13,507 nucleotides of DNA from CAYFHQ01 sp964342805 (GCA_964342805.1 CAYFHQ010000102.1:1-13507); one strand, 5' to 3'. Numbered from the stretch's first letter, positions 1 through 7,212 are shown. The notes: generated by a model not told the origin, from the sequence alone. Numbers and translations: made by a program.

Positions 1-186
1 TTCACATCCCTCCTTCAGACAGACATGAGCAACCTGGATTATGCCCTGGAGGACACTTTTTACAGGTACAACACCATTTCCTTAAGTGTTCACCCGGATA
101 ACCCGGCAGTATACCTTTACGAAAGAAAGGGTTTTCGAGTCTGTGGTCAGTCTGGAGACAGCCTGATCATGCGGGTAGATCGATAG
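1..186 (+). CDS. GNAT family N-acetyltransferase, C-terminal fragment (5' end outside window)
   Basis: The first 61 codons in frame 1 are open and end at TAG 184-186. The fragment reads as the last part of a GNAT acetyltransferase fold: a beta strand ISLSVHPDNP followed by an AVYLYERKGF segment, which matches the usual N-x-x-A-x-x-L-Y-E-[KR]-x-G-F signature of the acetyl-CoA binding domain, then a closing strand ending in IMRVDR. GNAT enzymes move an acetyl group from acetyl-CoA to an amine; the substrate cannot be told from this fragment. The catalytic and pyrophosphate-binding loop (RGxGxG) lies upstream of the window. The next gene starts 45 bases later with no terminator between, so the two are probably cotranscribed. 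Family assignment is fairly firm, function unknown. Confidence 0.75.
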   Translation, partial: FTSLLQTDMSNLDYALEDTFYRYNTISLSVHPDNPAVYLYERKGFRVCGQSGDSLIMRVDR

Positions 187-231
187 ATTCAGACAAATGA
201 TAGAGCCAATTGAAGGCAAAAGGAGAAAGTC

Positions 232-1284
232 ATGATTCTACTCATTGAAAAGCTGTCCAACGCCATGGGTGCTCCTGGTTTTGAGGACGAGGTTGTTGGA
301 ATTATAAAAGATGAATTAGCTGGAGACTTCCATTTGGAAGAAGACAAAATGCGTAACCTGGTCATCAAGCGAAAGAACCACGACGGCAACAAGCCTGTGG
401 TTATGTTAGACGGCCATTCAGACGAAGTGGCCTTTATGGTCCAGCACCTCCTGCCCAATGGTCAATTGAAGTTTTTGCCCCTGGGTGGCTGGGTACCTGC
501 CAATGTGGCAGCGTCAAAGGTTTGGGTTCGGACTGAAGAAGGTCAATACATACCAGGTCTTGTTGGGTCAACACCCCCGCATTTTCTTAAAAACAAGTCT
601 GCAGAAGCTAGTTTAGACGACATGCATATCGATGTAGGTGCCACGAGTCTTGATGAACTTATAAACGTCTTCAAAATTGATGTAGGTGCACCCGTAGTGC
701 CCCATGCTGTGTTCGACTCCAATGACCTTGGGATCATGATGGGCAAGGCCTTTGACAACCGCCTGGGTTGTGGCTGTGTAATCGAAACCCTGAGGGCCCT
801 TGAAGGTCTAGACCTACCTGTTGACGTGGTTGGTGTCATATCCACCCAAGAGGAAATTGGAACCCGGGGAGCTCGGGTCAATGCGACGAGGGTGAAACCG
901 GACGTTGCCTTGGTCTTTGAAGGAACACCTGCGGACGACACCTTCCGTTCACCCCTGGAAGCCCAAGGGAAAATCCGGGGTGGGGTTCAAATCCGCCACT
1001 TGGACAGGTCCATGGTGGCCAGTCCACGTCTGGTACGCCTAGCCAAAGACACTGCTAAAAAGTACAAGATCTCCTTCCAACAGGCCGTTCGGGCAGGTGG
1101 AGGAACCAATGCTGGGTCCATTCACATTGAAGAAGAAGCGGTCCCAAGTATTGTCCTAGGAACGCCGGTCCGCTACGCCCATACCAATTATGGGATTTCT
1201 GCAATTGAGGACTACCAGGCCACCATTAACTTGGCAGTTTCCATGATTAAGGACCTCACACCAGAGGACATTGCCAATCTGTAA
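232..1284 (+). CDS. M42 family metallo-aminopeptidase
   Basis: 350 residues, normal length for peptidase family M42 (YsdC/FrvX/PepA-like, formerly 'cellulase M'). These are cytoplasmic dinuclear-metal aminopeptidases, often dodecameric, that trim N-terminal residues from peptides. Motifs seen: H62-x-D64 in LDGHSDE (metal ligand and its supporting Asp), D175 in AFDNRLG (bridging metal ligand), E207-E208 in STQEEIGTRGA (general base and metal ligand), E230 in VFEGTPADD (probable ligand, where many members have Asp) and H317 in RYAHT (last ligand). All expected metal positions are filled, so the enzyme should be active. The ATG at 232 is preceded by AAAGGAG at a good distance. It follows a GNAT gene by 45 bases without a visible promoter and ends in a clear terminator. 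Specificity (glutamyl, leucyl or other) cannot be read from sequence. Confidence 0.92.
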   Translation: MILLIEKLSNAMGAPGFEDEVVGIIKDELAGDFHLEEDKMRNLVIKRKNHDGNKPVVMLDGHSDEVAFMVQHLLPNGQLKFLPLGGWVPANVAASKVWVRTEEGQYIPGLVGSTPPHFLKNKSAEASLDDMHIDVGATSLDELINVFKIDVGAPVVPHAVFDSNDLGIMMGKAFDNRLGCGCVIETLRALEGLDLPVDVVGVISTQEEIGTRGARVNATRVKPDVALVFEGTPADDTFRSPLEAQGKIRGGVQIRHLDRSMVASPRLVRLAKDTAKKYKISFQQAVRAGGGTNAGSIHIEEEAVPSIVLGTPVRYAHTNYGISAIEDYQATINLAVSMIKDLTPEDIANL

Positions 1285-1350
1285 GGCAAGTCATGTCCAC
1301 GACAACATGTCATGCTACATACAGCAAGTCACATCGTGCACAATAAGTTT

Positions 1351-1380
1351 AGGACGGGCCAAACACAGGCCTGTCCTTTT
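1351..1380 (+). terminator. Rho-independent terminator after the M42 peptidase gene
   Basis: A 10-base stem AGGACGGGCC (1351-1360) pairs with GGCCTGTCCT (1368-1377, one G-U pair) around a 7-base loop, followed by a short T run. It ends the GNAT/M42 transcript before the promoter at 1425. Confidence 0.85.
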
Positions 1381-1424
1381 ACGTTTCACCAGGTGCATAG
1401 ATTTCCACAAAACCCATTTTGTGC

Positions 1425-1453
1425 TTGTCATTCATGATCCCATAAGGTATACT
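1425..1453 (+). promoter_or_regulatory. Sigma-A type promoter for the S66 peptidase gene
   Basis: TTGTCA (1425-1430), a 17-base spacer, then TATACT (1448-1453). Both hexamers match 5 of 6 consensus bases. It lies after the terminator at 1351-1380 and 30 bases before the start codon at 1483. Confidence 0.75.
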
Positions 1454-1482
1454 CATGAAATATTCACAAAAGGAGGAAAACT

Positions 1483-2523
1483 ATGAAAAAACCATCTATT
1501 CTACGACCCGGTGACACTGTAGCCACAGTCAGCCTTTCATGGGGCGGCGCCGGAGAACCTGTCATTCGAGACCGTTACGAAAAAGCCAAAAAACGTCTAA
1601 CAGAAGAGTTTGGCCTTAATGTGATCGAAATGCCCCATACCCTTAAAGGATCGGCCCATGTATTTGCCCATCCTGAAGAACGGGCCAAGGACTGGATGGC
1701 CGCCCTTGAGGACCCAACCATCAAGGGTGTGTTTTCCTGTATCGGAGGCGAGGACAGTATCCGTCTTTTGCCATACATAGATCTGGACGTCATTGCCAAT
1801 AACCCCAAGGTCTTTTTGGGTTATTCAGATTCAACGGTTAGTCACTTGCTTTGCTACCAGGCAGGGGTCACCAGCTTTTATGGCCCCTCCATGCTTATGG
1901 AGTTCGGTGAAAATGTAGCCATGCATGACTACACTGTACAGTCTGTTCGGGACAACCTCTTCCAAGACAAAGCCCTGGGGGTCATTGAGCCGTCACCCAA
2001 ATGGACCTCTGAAAGACTGGAATGGACAGTCAAAGAAAACAATGACACCCTTAGGACCATGCAAACTGAAGCCCACGGGATCGAATGCCTCCAAGGGAGT
2101 GGCCAGGTCCAAGGCCACATGCTAGGCGGTTGTATAGAAGTCCTCGACATGGTCCGTGGCACAAGCATTTGGCCCAGTCTGGACCAGTGGAAGGGGGCCA
2201 TTCTCTTCCTGGAAACCAGTGAGGACTGCACACCACCAGGAGCCATAACAGCCATGCTACGAAGCATGGTAGCCACAGGGGCCATTGACCAGATCAATGG
2301 GATCATTTGGTCAAAGCCTTTAGAGGAAACCCACTATGAGGCCTACAAGGAAGTGATCCGCCAAGTGATCGCAGTGGAGGCCGGTCGGCCTGACCTGCCA
2401 ATACTCTATAACTTGAACTTCGGCCACACGTCACCCATGTTTACCATTCCCATGGGGGTTGCCGGTCAGATTGACTGTGACAAGAAGACATTTTCTCTTT
2501 TGGAGGCTGGCACAAGCCTGTAA
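1483..2523 (+). CDS. S66 family serine peptidase (LD-carboxypeptidase / MccF-like)
   Basis: 346 residues, typical of peptidase family S66. LD-carboxypeptidases of this family remove the terminal D-Ala from tetrapeptide stems of recycled murein; the MccF branch cleaves microcin C7-like aminoacyl-nucleotides and confers immunity. The N-terminal PSILRPGDTVATVSLS strand is typical. The proposed Ser-Glu-His triad is S115 in the nucleophile elbow LGYSDST, E244 in FLETSED and H315 in FGHTSP. The GYSD elbow and the C-terminal GHTSPMFTIPMG motif are closer to MccF-like members than to E. coli LdcA, so antibiotic self-protection is as plausible as murein recycling. ATG 1483 follows an excellent AGGAGG (1471-1476). 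It has its own promoter and a terminator that merges into the next promoter, so it is probably monocistronic. The family is certain; the substrate is not. Confidence 0.9.
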   Translation: MKKPSILRPGDTVATVSLSWGGAGEPVIRDRYEKAKKRLTEEFGLNVIEMPHTLKGSAHVFAHPEERAKDWMAALEDPTIKGVFSCIGGEDSIRLLPYIDLDVIANNPKVFLGYSDSTVSHLLCYQAGVTSFYGPSMLMEFGENVAMHDYTVQSVRDNLFQDKALGVIEPSPKWTSERLEWTVKENNDTLRTMQTEAHGIECLQGSGQVQGHMLGGCIEVLDMVRGTSIWPSLDQWKGAILFLETSEDCTPPGAITAMLRSMVATGAIDQINGIIWSKPLEETHYEAYKEVIRQVIAVEAGRPDLPILYNLNFGHTSPMFTIPMGVAGQIDCDKKTFSLLEAGTSL

Positions 2524-2550
2524 GCAACAAAGGCACATGTTTGTAGGAAC

Positions 2551-2590
2551 AAAGCGCCTGGGACCATAAAGTCGGTTCACAGGTGCTTTT
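2551..2590 (+). terminator. Terminator of the S66 gene, overlapping the next promoter
   Basis: AAAGCGCCTGGGACC (2551-2565) pairs with GGTTC (2574-2578) and CAGGTGCTTT (2580-2589), with one bulged A at 2579 and an 8-base loop, ending in a T run. The 3' arm contains the -35 hexamer of the next gene. Confidence 0.7.
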
Positions 2591-2603
2591 CTTCTGCTAT
2601 AAT
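2576..2603 (+). promoter_or_regulatory. Sigma-A type promoter for the YnbB-like gene
   Basis: TTCACA (2576-2581), a 16-base spacer, then a perfect TATAAT (2598-2603). The predicted start near 2610 lies downstream of a possible GTG start at 2583, which argues for translation from ATG 2634. Confidence 0.75.
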
Positions 2604-2633
2604 AGAGGCTGCAAACCAATGAAGGAGAAGAAC

Positions 2634-3920
2634 ATGAACATCTATCAAGCCTTTGACATCGATCCCAAGATCGTTGACCACATAAAGCAAGCAGAAAAAC
2701 AGATTCTGGACCAAACCGCAGCCATTGACCAAGTGGCAGAAGTGAACCAAATGCGGGTTTTAAAAGCCTTACAGCACCACCGACTCAGCGATACCCACTT
2801 CAACTGGAATACTGGCTACGGATACAACGACGCTGGCCGTGAAGTGATCGAAGAGATTTACGCGAGTATTTTCGGGGCGGACGCATCGATTGTACGGCCC
2901 TTGATCGTCAACGGAACCCATGCCCTGACCCTGTGCCTAACTGGCGTCCTACGACCCGGTGACACCATGGTGTCCATAACCGGCACCCCCTATGACACCT
3001 TGAAAGAAGCCATTGGCATTGGGGTGGAGAATGGGAGTAGTTTAAAGGAAATCGGCGTGGCCTATGAAGAGGTCGACCTCCACCAAGAAGGTGGCTTTGA
3101 CTACTCCGCCATTGACCAAAAACTAGAGAGCTTAAAAGGCCAACAAGTCAAAATGATCTATATCCAGCGGTCTGCGGGCTACAGCTGGCGGTCTTCAGTT
3201 TCCATTGAGGACATTGAGCGGGTGATTACCCATGTGAAAAACCAAGTCCCTGAGGCAGTGGTCATGGTGGACAACTGCTATGGAGAGTTCCTTGAAGTGA
3301 AAGAACCCACCATGGTGGGGGCTGATATCATGGCAGGGTCCCTGATCAAGAATCCGGGAGGTGGCCTGGCCCTTTCCGGCGGTTATGTGGTTGGACGCCA
3401 GGACCTCATTGACCTGGTGGCCCACAAGTTGACCTCTCCGGGTATTGGTCTGGAATGTGGCCTTATGTTTGGCCAGTCCAGGTCTATCCTCCAGGGCCTC
3501 TTTATGGCACCAACAGTTGTTGCTGGCGCACTAAAAGGTGCGATTTTATGTTCAGCAGTTTATGATGGCCTGGGGTATCCCGTTTGTCCACAACCTAGGG
3601 CCGGACGGTCAGACATTATTCAAGCGGTCAAACTGGGCTCACCAGAAAAAGTGGTGGCCTTCTGCAAGGGCATTCAAGCCGCAGCCCCAGTGGACTCCTT
3701 TGTTACCCCGGAGCCTTGGGCCATGCCAGGCTATGACAGCGACGTGATCATGGCTGCAGGCGCCTTTGTACAGGGGTCTAGTATTGAGCTCAGTGCCGAC
3801 GCACCGATTAGAGAGCCCTATACGGTCTACTTCCAGGGGGGACTGACCTATGCCCATTCTAAGTTTGGGGTCATGAAAAGCCTTCAAGCCTTGGTGGATA
3901 GTGACCTGGTTCACTTATAG
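2634..3920 (+). CDS. YnbB-type PLP-dependent enzyme (aluminium resistance / methionine gamma-lyase family protein)
   Basis: 428 residues from ATG 2634. This is the conserved Firmicute family named 'aluminium resistance protein' or 'methionine gamma-lyase family', a fold-type I PLP enzyme related to Cys/Met metabolism enzymes (B. subtilis YnbB). Landmarks: HFNWNTGYGYNDAGRE near residues 55-70, IVNGTHALTL (91-100) for cofactor phosphate binding, VDNCYGEF with the PLP-ring Asp at D213, and SLIKNPGGGLALSGGY with the Schiff-base lysine at K239. The in-frame GTG at 2583 lies inside the terminator/promoter, so I reject it. ATG 2619 overlaps the Shine-Dalgarno sequence, whereas AAGGAG (2622-2627) is well placed for 2634. 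In many Firmicutes this gene lies near glnA, hfq/miaA or lexA, which fits lexA 3.4 kb away. The physiological reaction is not established. Confidence 0.9.
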   Translation: MNIYQAFDIDPKIVDHIKQAEKQILDQTAAIDQVAEVNQMRVLKALQHHRLSDTHFNWNTGYGYNDAGREVIEEIYASIFGADASIVRPLIVNGTHALTLCLTGVLRPGDTMVSITGTPYDTLKEAIGIGVENGSSLKEIGVAYEEVDLHQEGGFDYSAIDQKLESLKGQQVKMIYIQRSAGYSWRSSVSIEDIERVITHVKNQVPEAVVMVDNCYGEFLEVKEPTMVGADIMAGSLIKNPGGGLALSGGYVVGRQDLIDLVAHKLTSPGIGLECGLMFGQSRSILQGLFMAPTVVAGALKGAILCSAVYDGLGYPVCPQPRAGRSDIIQAVKLGSPEKVVAFCKGIQAAAPVDSFVTPEPWAMPGYDSDVIMAAGAFVQGSSIELSADAPIREPYTVYFQGGLTYAHSKFGVMKSLQALVDSDLVHL

Positions 3921-3937
3921 TCTGTTATTTTATATGC

Positions 3938-3969
3938 AAAAAGCGCACTCCGTTATGGGTGCGCTTTTA
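3938..3969. terminator. Bidirectional terminator between convergent genes
   Basis: AAAAGCGCAC (3939-3948) pairs perfectly with GTGCGCTTTT (3959-3968); the stem can extend by two more pairs, leaving a small loop. A and T runs on the two sides give a U tract on both strands, so it can end the YnbB-like transcript (+) and the GGDEF transcript (-, stop at 3982). Confidence 0.88.
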
Positions 3970-3981
3970 TTATAGATGCGG

Positions 3982-5061
3982 TTAAGCGATGATTTTTTTG
4001 AACTGGACTTGGTTTTTCCCATTGTGCTTGGCTTGGTAGAGGAGGGTGTCGACATCATGGATGAACTCAAGGATTCTTTCTTGGGGGTCATTCCCATGGT
4101 AGGTTGCAGTACCAAGGCTAATGGTAACGGGAATGCACTGGCCATCCACTAGAAACTTGTGGGACTCTACCGCAGACCGGATTCTCTCACAAAGGACTAC
4201 CGATGTGTGAATTTCAGTCTTGGGGAAAATTATGGCAAATTCTTCTCCACCATAGCGGGCGGCAAAGTCTGTTTGCCTTATGGCGGATTTTAATACCTGT
4301 GAGATTTCCTTAAGAACATGATCGCCAGCCAGGTGGCCATAGGTGTCATTGATCCGCTTAAAGTTGTCGATATCAATCAAGGTGACACTAAAGGAAAACT
4401 CCTGGTCGTCAGCCAGTTTTTTCAGTCGTTTGATATAGGTATGGAAGGACTGGTGGTTGCTTAGGGAGGTTAAATAATCTGTTCTAGCCAGGTCCTCCAG
4501 TTCTGCATTTTTTGCCTTTAAGGCGTCCATCATATCTTCTTTTTCAACGCGAAGAACCGCCAACTCCCGGAGGGGGAGGCTAATGAGGATAGCTGTCCCA
4601 AAGAAGAGGACAACCGTTACCAGGTGGCCCATGATGGTAATGGTGTAGCTACCGGAAAAAAGAACAACCAGGCCATAACACAAGGACACAAAGAAACTAA
4701 ACTTCCAGGCCTGCTGTTGGTGGAACCGCATGGACTGAATGATGATAAAAGGATAAAATAGTTCATGCATATGGGCACCTGATTGAGCCTCTGAAAAAAT
4801 GTAGAGGGTCAAAAAGAGGCCATCCGATAGGGTCCACAAGGTATTGTAAAGGTCTAGAGATAGTTTATGTAAGAAGTAGAGGCTTCGAATGCGTAGGCCT
4901 ATTCGAACCACTAAATAGAGCGAATATACGATTGCTATGGGTTTGAACTGGAACTTGGAGAACATGGGTGAGATCACGTTCAACAGGAAGAGCAATTGTA
5001 TGATTAAAAAGGACAAATACAGTTCTTCAAAGAGTTTTGCTTCTCTTTGGGCAGTAAACAT
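3982..5061 (-). CDS. Membrane-anchored diguanylate cyclase (GGDEF domain)
   Basis: 359 residues from the start at 5061. The N-terminal ~165 residues hold about five or six hydrophobic segments (for example FLIIQLLFLLNVI, FSFFVSLCYGLVVLFS and LVTVVLFFGTAILISL), a probable membrane sensor of no type I can name. A short charged linker (REL...EDLARTD) leads to a C-terminal GGDEF domain. The signature is GGEEF (residues 271-275), an active variant, preceded at the right spacing by RQTD (262-265), a canonical RxxD I-site, so product inhibition by c-di-GMP is expected. DIDNFKRINDTYGH carries the metal-binding Asp. The enzyme should make c-di-GMP from two GTP at the inner membrane face. Start: ATG 5073 is possible, but GGAGG lies 5 bases before ATG 5061, which I prefer. 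No EAL domain is present. The gene is divergent from a MerR regulator. Confidence 0.93.
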   Translation of the reverse strand: MFTAQREAKLFEELYLSFLIIQLLFLLNVISPMFSKFQFKPIAIVYSLYLVVRIGLRIRSLYFLHKLSLDLYNTLWTLSDGLFLTLYIFSEAQSGAHMHELFYPFIIIQSMRFHQQQAWKFSFFVSLCYGLVVLFSGSYTITIMGHLVTVVLFFGTAILISLPLRELAVLRVEKEDMMDALKAKNAELEDLARTDYLTSLSNHQSFHTYIKRLKKLADDQEFSFSVTLIDIDNFKRINDTYGHLAGDHVLKEISQVLKSAIRQTDFAARYGGEEFAIIFPKTEIHTSVVLCERIRSAVESHKFLVDGQCIPVTISLGTATYHGNDPQERILEFIHDVDTLLYQAKHNGKNQVQFKKIIA

Positions 5062-5077
5062 GGCTACCTCCATATAG

Positions 5078-5092
5078 TGAGAATGGTTATCA
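5078..5092. promoter_or_regulatory. Fur-box-like inverted repeat upstream of the GGDEF gene
   Basis: TGAGAAT-G-GTTATCA matches the 7-1-7 Fur consensus TGATAAT-N-ATTATCA at 12 of 14 arm positions. It lies 17 bases before the GGDEF start codon. If a promoter TTGACA (minus strand, 5130-5125), N17, TACTCT (5107-5102) is used, it sits just downstream of the start site, a repressing position. That -10 is poor, and one site could occur by chance. Confidence 0.35.
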
Positions 5093-5155
5093 TCTATAGA
5101 AAGAGTAGTCTATTTGTCCTACATTGTCAAACCTTTTACGGAAAGGGGCGGGAAA

Positions 5156-5977
5156 ATGTTTTCAATCGGGAAGTTGAGTAAGGTTACAGGGGTCAGTGTC
5201 CAGGCTATCCGTTTATATCAGGACAAGGGGCTTCTTAAACCTGTTTACATCAATGAAGAGAGTGGTTATAGGTACTTTGACATGGAAGGGATCAATGCCG
5301 TTTGGCGGGTGAAAGTCTTGCAATCGGCGGGGTTAAGTCTAGAGGAAATCCGCCAGCTTCCTAAGGAAAGTTTGTCAGACGTTTTGGACACCTTCATGGA
5401 CAAAAAGGCTCGTCTGGAACGGGAGATCAAGCGTTTGCAACTGGTCCATACCTATGTGAGTCAGCATGTCAATGAGATCTCTGACCTGCTCAATGGACCT
5501 GACTACCAGATCGGTGTTTATCGATCACTTCCTGACCGCTTGGGTGAAGCCATTATCATGGAGGGCAAGGATGACTATATGAAACACATGGAGCGTCTGG
5601 CTGCGGTTAAGACCCTGTACGGCCTTCACCAGGAGATCGAACACCAGCCTTCTAGGCAAATTAAAATTATCAATGATAAGCCACATTTGGCCAATCTTTT
5701 GGCGGTCTATAGGGACGTAGACACTTCAAATGCCCTAACGCCACCTCCTGTCACATCAAGAGGCCTTCAAAAAGGTGGGCTCTACTACTGCAAAAAGTAC
5801 AGTCGGGCAGTGGACCCTGCCACCATTTATCAGGAAATGATCGGGGAGGTCCGGACGGCTGGGTATTCTCTGAGGGGGGACGCCATTGAATTGATCCTCT
5901 TGGATGACAGCATTACGGAAAATCCAGCTTATCAGATTAAGGAAATTCAGATAGCATTAAATGAACCCATGGAGTAA
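5156..5977 (+). CDS. MerR family transcriptional regulator with GyrI-like effector domain (BmrR type)
   Basis: 273 residues from ATG 5156. The N-terminus MFSIGKLSKVTGVSVQAIRL is a typical MerR winged helix-turn-helix, followed by YQDKGLLKP and SGYRYFDMEGI, the conserved wing. A dimerising coiled coil follows around residues 75-110 (FMDKKARLEREIKRLQLV). The C-terminal ~150 residues resemble the GyrI-like/BmrR effector-binding domain that takes up lipophilic cationic drugs in BmrR. MerR activators bind between -35 and -10 elements with a long spacer and untwist DNA when ligand binds. An in-frame TTG at 5114 would lengthen it, but GAAAGGGG lies just before ATG 5156 and the family starts here. 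No efflux gene is adjacent on this strand, so the target could be the divergent GGDEF gene, the nitroreductase, or itself. Effector unknown. Confidence 0.88.
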   Translation: MFSIGKLSKVTGVSVQAIRLYQDKGLLKPVYINEESGYRYFDMEGINAVWRVKVLQSAGLSLEEIRQLPKESLSDVLDTFMDKKARLEREIKRLQLVHTYVSQHVNEISDLLNGPDYQIGVYRSLPDRLGEAIIMEGKDDYMKHMERLAAVKTLYGLHQEIEHQPSRQIKIINDKPHLANLLAVYRDVDTSNALTPPPVTSRGLQKGGLYYCKKYSRAVDPATIYQEMIGEVRTAGYSLRGDAIELILLDDSITENPAYQIKEIQIALNEPME

Positions 5978-5997
5978 GCATCCATGGGTTCATTTAT
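5961..5997. terminator. Hairpin terminator with the merR stop codon in its loop
   Basis: ATGAACCCATGGA (5961-5973) pairs perfectly with TCCATGGGTTCAT (5981-5993), a 13-bp stem with the 7-base loop GTAAGCA that contains the MerR stop TAA (5975-5977). The U tract is weak on either strand. It could also serve the nitroreductase transcript arriving from the right. Confidence 0.6.
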
Positions 5998-6078
5998 GTT
6001 AGATATATCCTATCCATAACATTTACGCGTCCTATTGGACTGATCTCCTCAAGTGATTATGGTATAGAACGTTATTAC

Positions 6079-6951
6079 CTACATCTCAGGCACATTCCGT
6101 CCAGTAATCCAGCCGAATCCTTGATCTTCTAGGACCTTGAGGAAGGCGTCGTTTCCCTGGGCCATGCGGTTGGCCACATAGTGGAGGCCGAAATACCGCT
6201 GGGCTTTATGGATGTGGCCCAGTTCTTTTGCGTAGGCCACAGCTTCGTCGGCAAAGGCTTGGCCGTGGACATCCTTTGCGGTTTGCCAGAGGGTAGAGGT
6301 GTTCTTGTCAGATAGGGGTGTGTCGGGACCTTGACCATACTTTTGGTCCATGGCTGCGTTCAAGGCCTCATCGCTAAGCTCCGTGTAGACTTCTATATGA
6401 ACGATAACATCAGACATGAGTTTAGGAGCAACCTTCAATGGCTGGTTGGGATACCCCAAGGAGACGATCACCACAGGAAAGACACCCTTTGGTAGTTGGA
6501 ACATGGAGCAAACGTCTTCAAAACAACTTTCAACGGTTCCGATATAGACTGACCCTAGGCCCATGGAGTCTGCAGCGGTACAAACATTCTGTGCAGCCAT
6601 AATGGTGTCCTGGAAGGCGATCCAGAAGTGGCGGTAGCTCTGGTCAGCGACAAAGGGTGCCTTGTTAAGCTGGGCCCACCGCTTGGTCCGGTTCCAGTCG
6701 ATACAAAAGAGCAGGTTGGTTGGTGCTTTTTCAACAATATTCTGCATGCAACCCGTGTCCATAAGGGCCTGTTTCTTTTCCTTGCTTTCGATTTGGATAA
6801 TGCTGTAGGGTTGCAAGTTACCACCGGTAGCAGCGTGACAGCCAGCGTCAATAATGTCTTTTAGGACGTCTCTGGGAATGGGTGTTTCTTTAAAGGCGCG
6901 AATGCTGCCACGCACGTTAAGGATCTTCATTACTTCATTGGGATAGGTCAT
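6079..6951 (-). CDS. Nitroreductase family protein (FMN-dependent oxidoreductase) with C-terminal extension
   Basis: 290 residues. The first ~180 form a nitroreductase fold: RGSIRAFKETPIP (residues 14-26) with the Arg/Ser residues that hold FMN phosphate, AATGGNLQPYSI (40-51) and GLGSVYIGT (131-139), then VVIVSLGYPNQP (160-171), all standard FMN contacts. Such enzymes are cytoplasmic homodimers using NAD(P)H to reduce quinones, nitro-compounds or other electrophiles. The family is usually 170-250 residues; here about 110 residues follow the core, mainly predicted helix (LWQTAKDVHGQAFADEAVAYAKELGHIH and onward), with no motif I recognise. Start ATG 6951 has GGAGG seven bases upstream. The gene stands alone between merR and lexA. 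No clear promoter was found, but a set of tandem 17-bp repeats lies 118-185 bases upstream and may be its control region. Substrate unknown. Confidence 0.88.
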   Translation of the reverse strand: MTYPNEVMKILNVRGSIRAFKETPIPRDVLKDIIDAGCHAATGGNLQPYSIIQIESKEKKQALMDTGCMQNIVEKAPTNLLFCIDWNRTKRWAQLNKAPFVADQSYRHFWIAFQDTIMAAQNVCTAADSMGLGSVYIGTVESCFEDVCSMFQLPKGVFPVVIVSLGYPNQPLKVAPKLMSDVIVHIEVYTELSDEALNAAMDQKYGQGPDTPLSDKNTSTLWQTAKDVHGQAFADEAVAYAKELGHIHKAQRYFGLHYVANRMAQGNDAFLKVLEDQGFGWITGRNVPEM

Positions 6952-7068
6952 CTTCTTACCTCCATATTAACCGTTTGAATATTAGGTGAGCCTAGCATTA
7001 AGTGCATCCGAGTTTTCGTGTGGTTATCTAGGATATCTAAGACTAGTCTAAAGTCTATTCCTGGTATA

Positions 7069-7136
7069 GAGTCAATACATAAATCAGGTCAATGCGTAAA
7101 ACGAGTTAATACTTGAATCGACTCTACACATAAAAG
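7069..7136. repeat. Four tandem imperfect 17-bp direct repeats
   Basis: Four head-to-tail units of exactly 17 bases: GAGTCAATACATAAATC (7069-7085), AGGTCAATGCGTAAAAC (7086-7102), GAGTTAATACTTGAATC (7103-7119) and GACTCTACACATAAAAG (7120-7136). Against unit 1 the others match 12, 14 and 12 of 17 positions. A weaker partial copy may start at 7051 (AAGTCTATTCC). The outer ends also form a 7-base inverted repeat, TAGAGTC (7067-7073) and GACTCTA (7120-7126). There are no unique spacers, so this is not a CRISPR. A multi-site operator for a DNA-binding protein is the simplest reading; iteron-like binding sites are an alternative. Confidence 0.6.
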
Positions 7137-7142
7137 GCACAA

Positions 7143-7154
7143 AAGTGATCACTT
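7143..7154. repeat. Perfect 12-bp palindrome
   Basis: AAGTGATCACTT is a perfect palindrome just beyond the 17-bp repeats and before the lexA terminator. It may be a dimeric regulator site. Nothing else supports a function. Confidence 0.3.
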
Positions 7155-7212
7155 AAATAACTAGTAGTGTCAAGAGGGTGGCTCGCTGCCCCCCCTGGGC
7201 CTTTTACCACAA

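Larger units (their letters stand above)
6952..7212. other. Gene-free gap between nitroreductase and lexA genes
   Basis: This gap runs up to the lexA terminator. It holds no credible gene; a 66-codon open frame from 7167 on + runs through the terminator into lexA and is not coding. It contains a CTAGG/CCTAA inverted repeat near 6982-6995, a possible minus-strand -10 TAATAT (6984-6979) for the nitroreductase gene without a good -35, a TATCTA direct repeat pair near 7025-7039, the 17-bp repeat array (7069-7136) and a 12-bp palindrome (7143-7154). The layout suggests a complex regulatory region. Confidence 0.5.

Noticed and set aside
543..941. 132-codon open frame on the minus strand
   Set aside because: It lies inside the M42 gene in the opposite sense and has no recognisable protein content.
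1271..1486. 71-codon open frame on + between the M42 and S66 genes
   Set aside because: It overlaps the M42 gene end and runs through the terminator and the S66 promoter, with no ribosome site of its own.
7069..7136. CRISPR-like array
   Set aside because: The units are adjacent, short and degenerate, with no unique spacers and no cas genes in the window.
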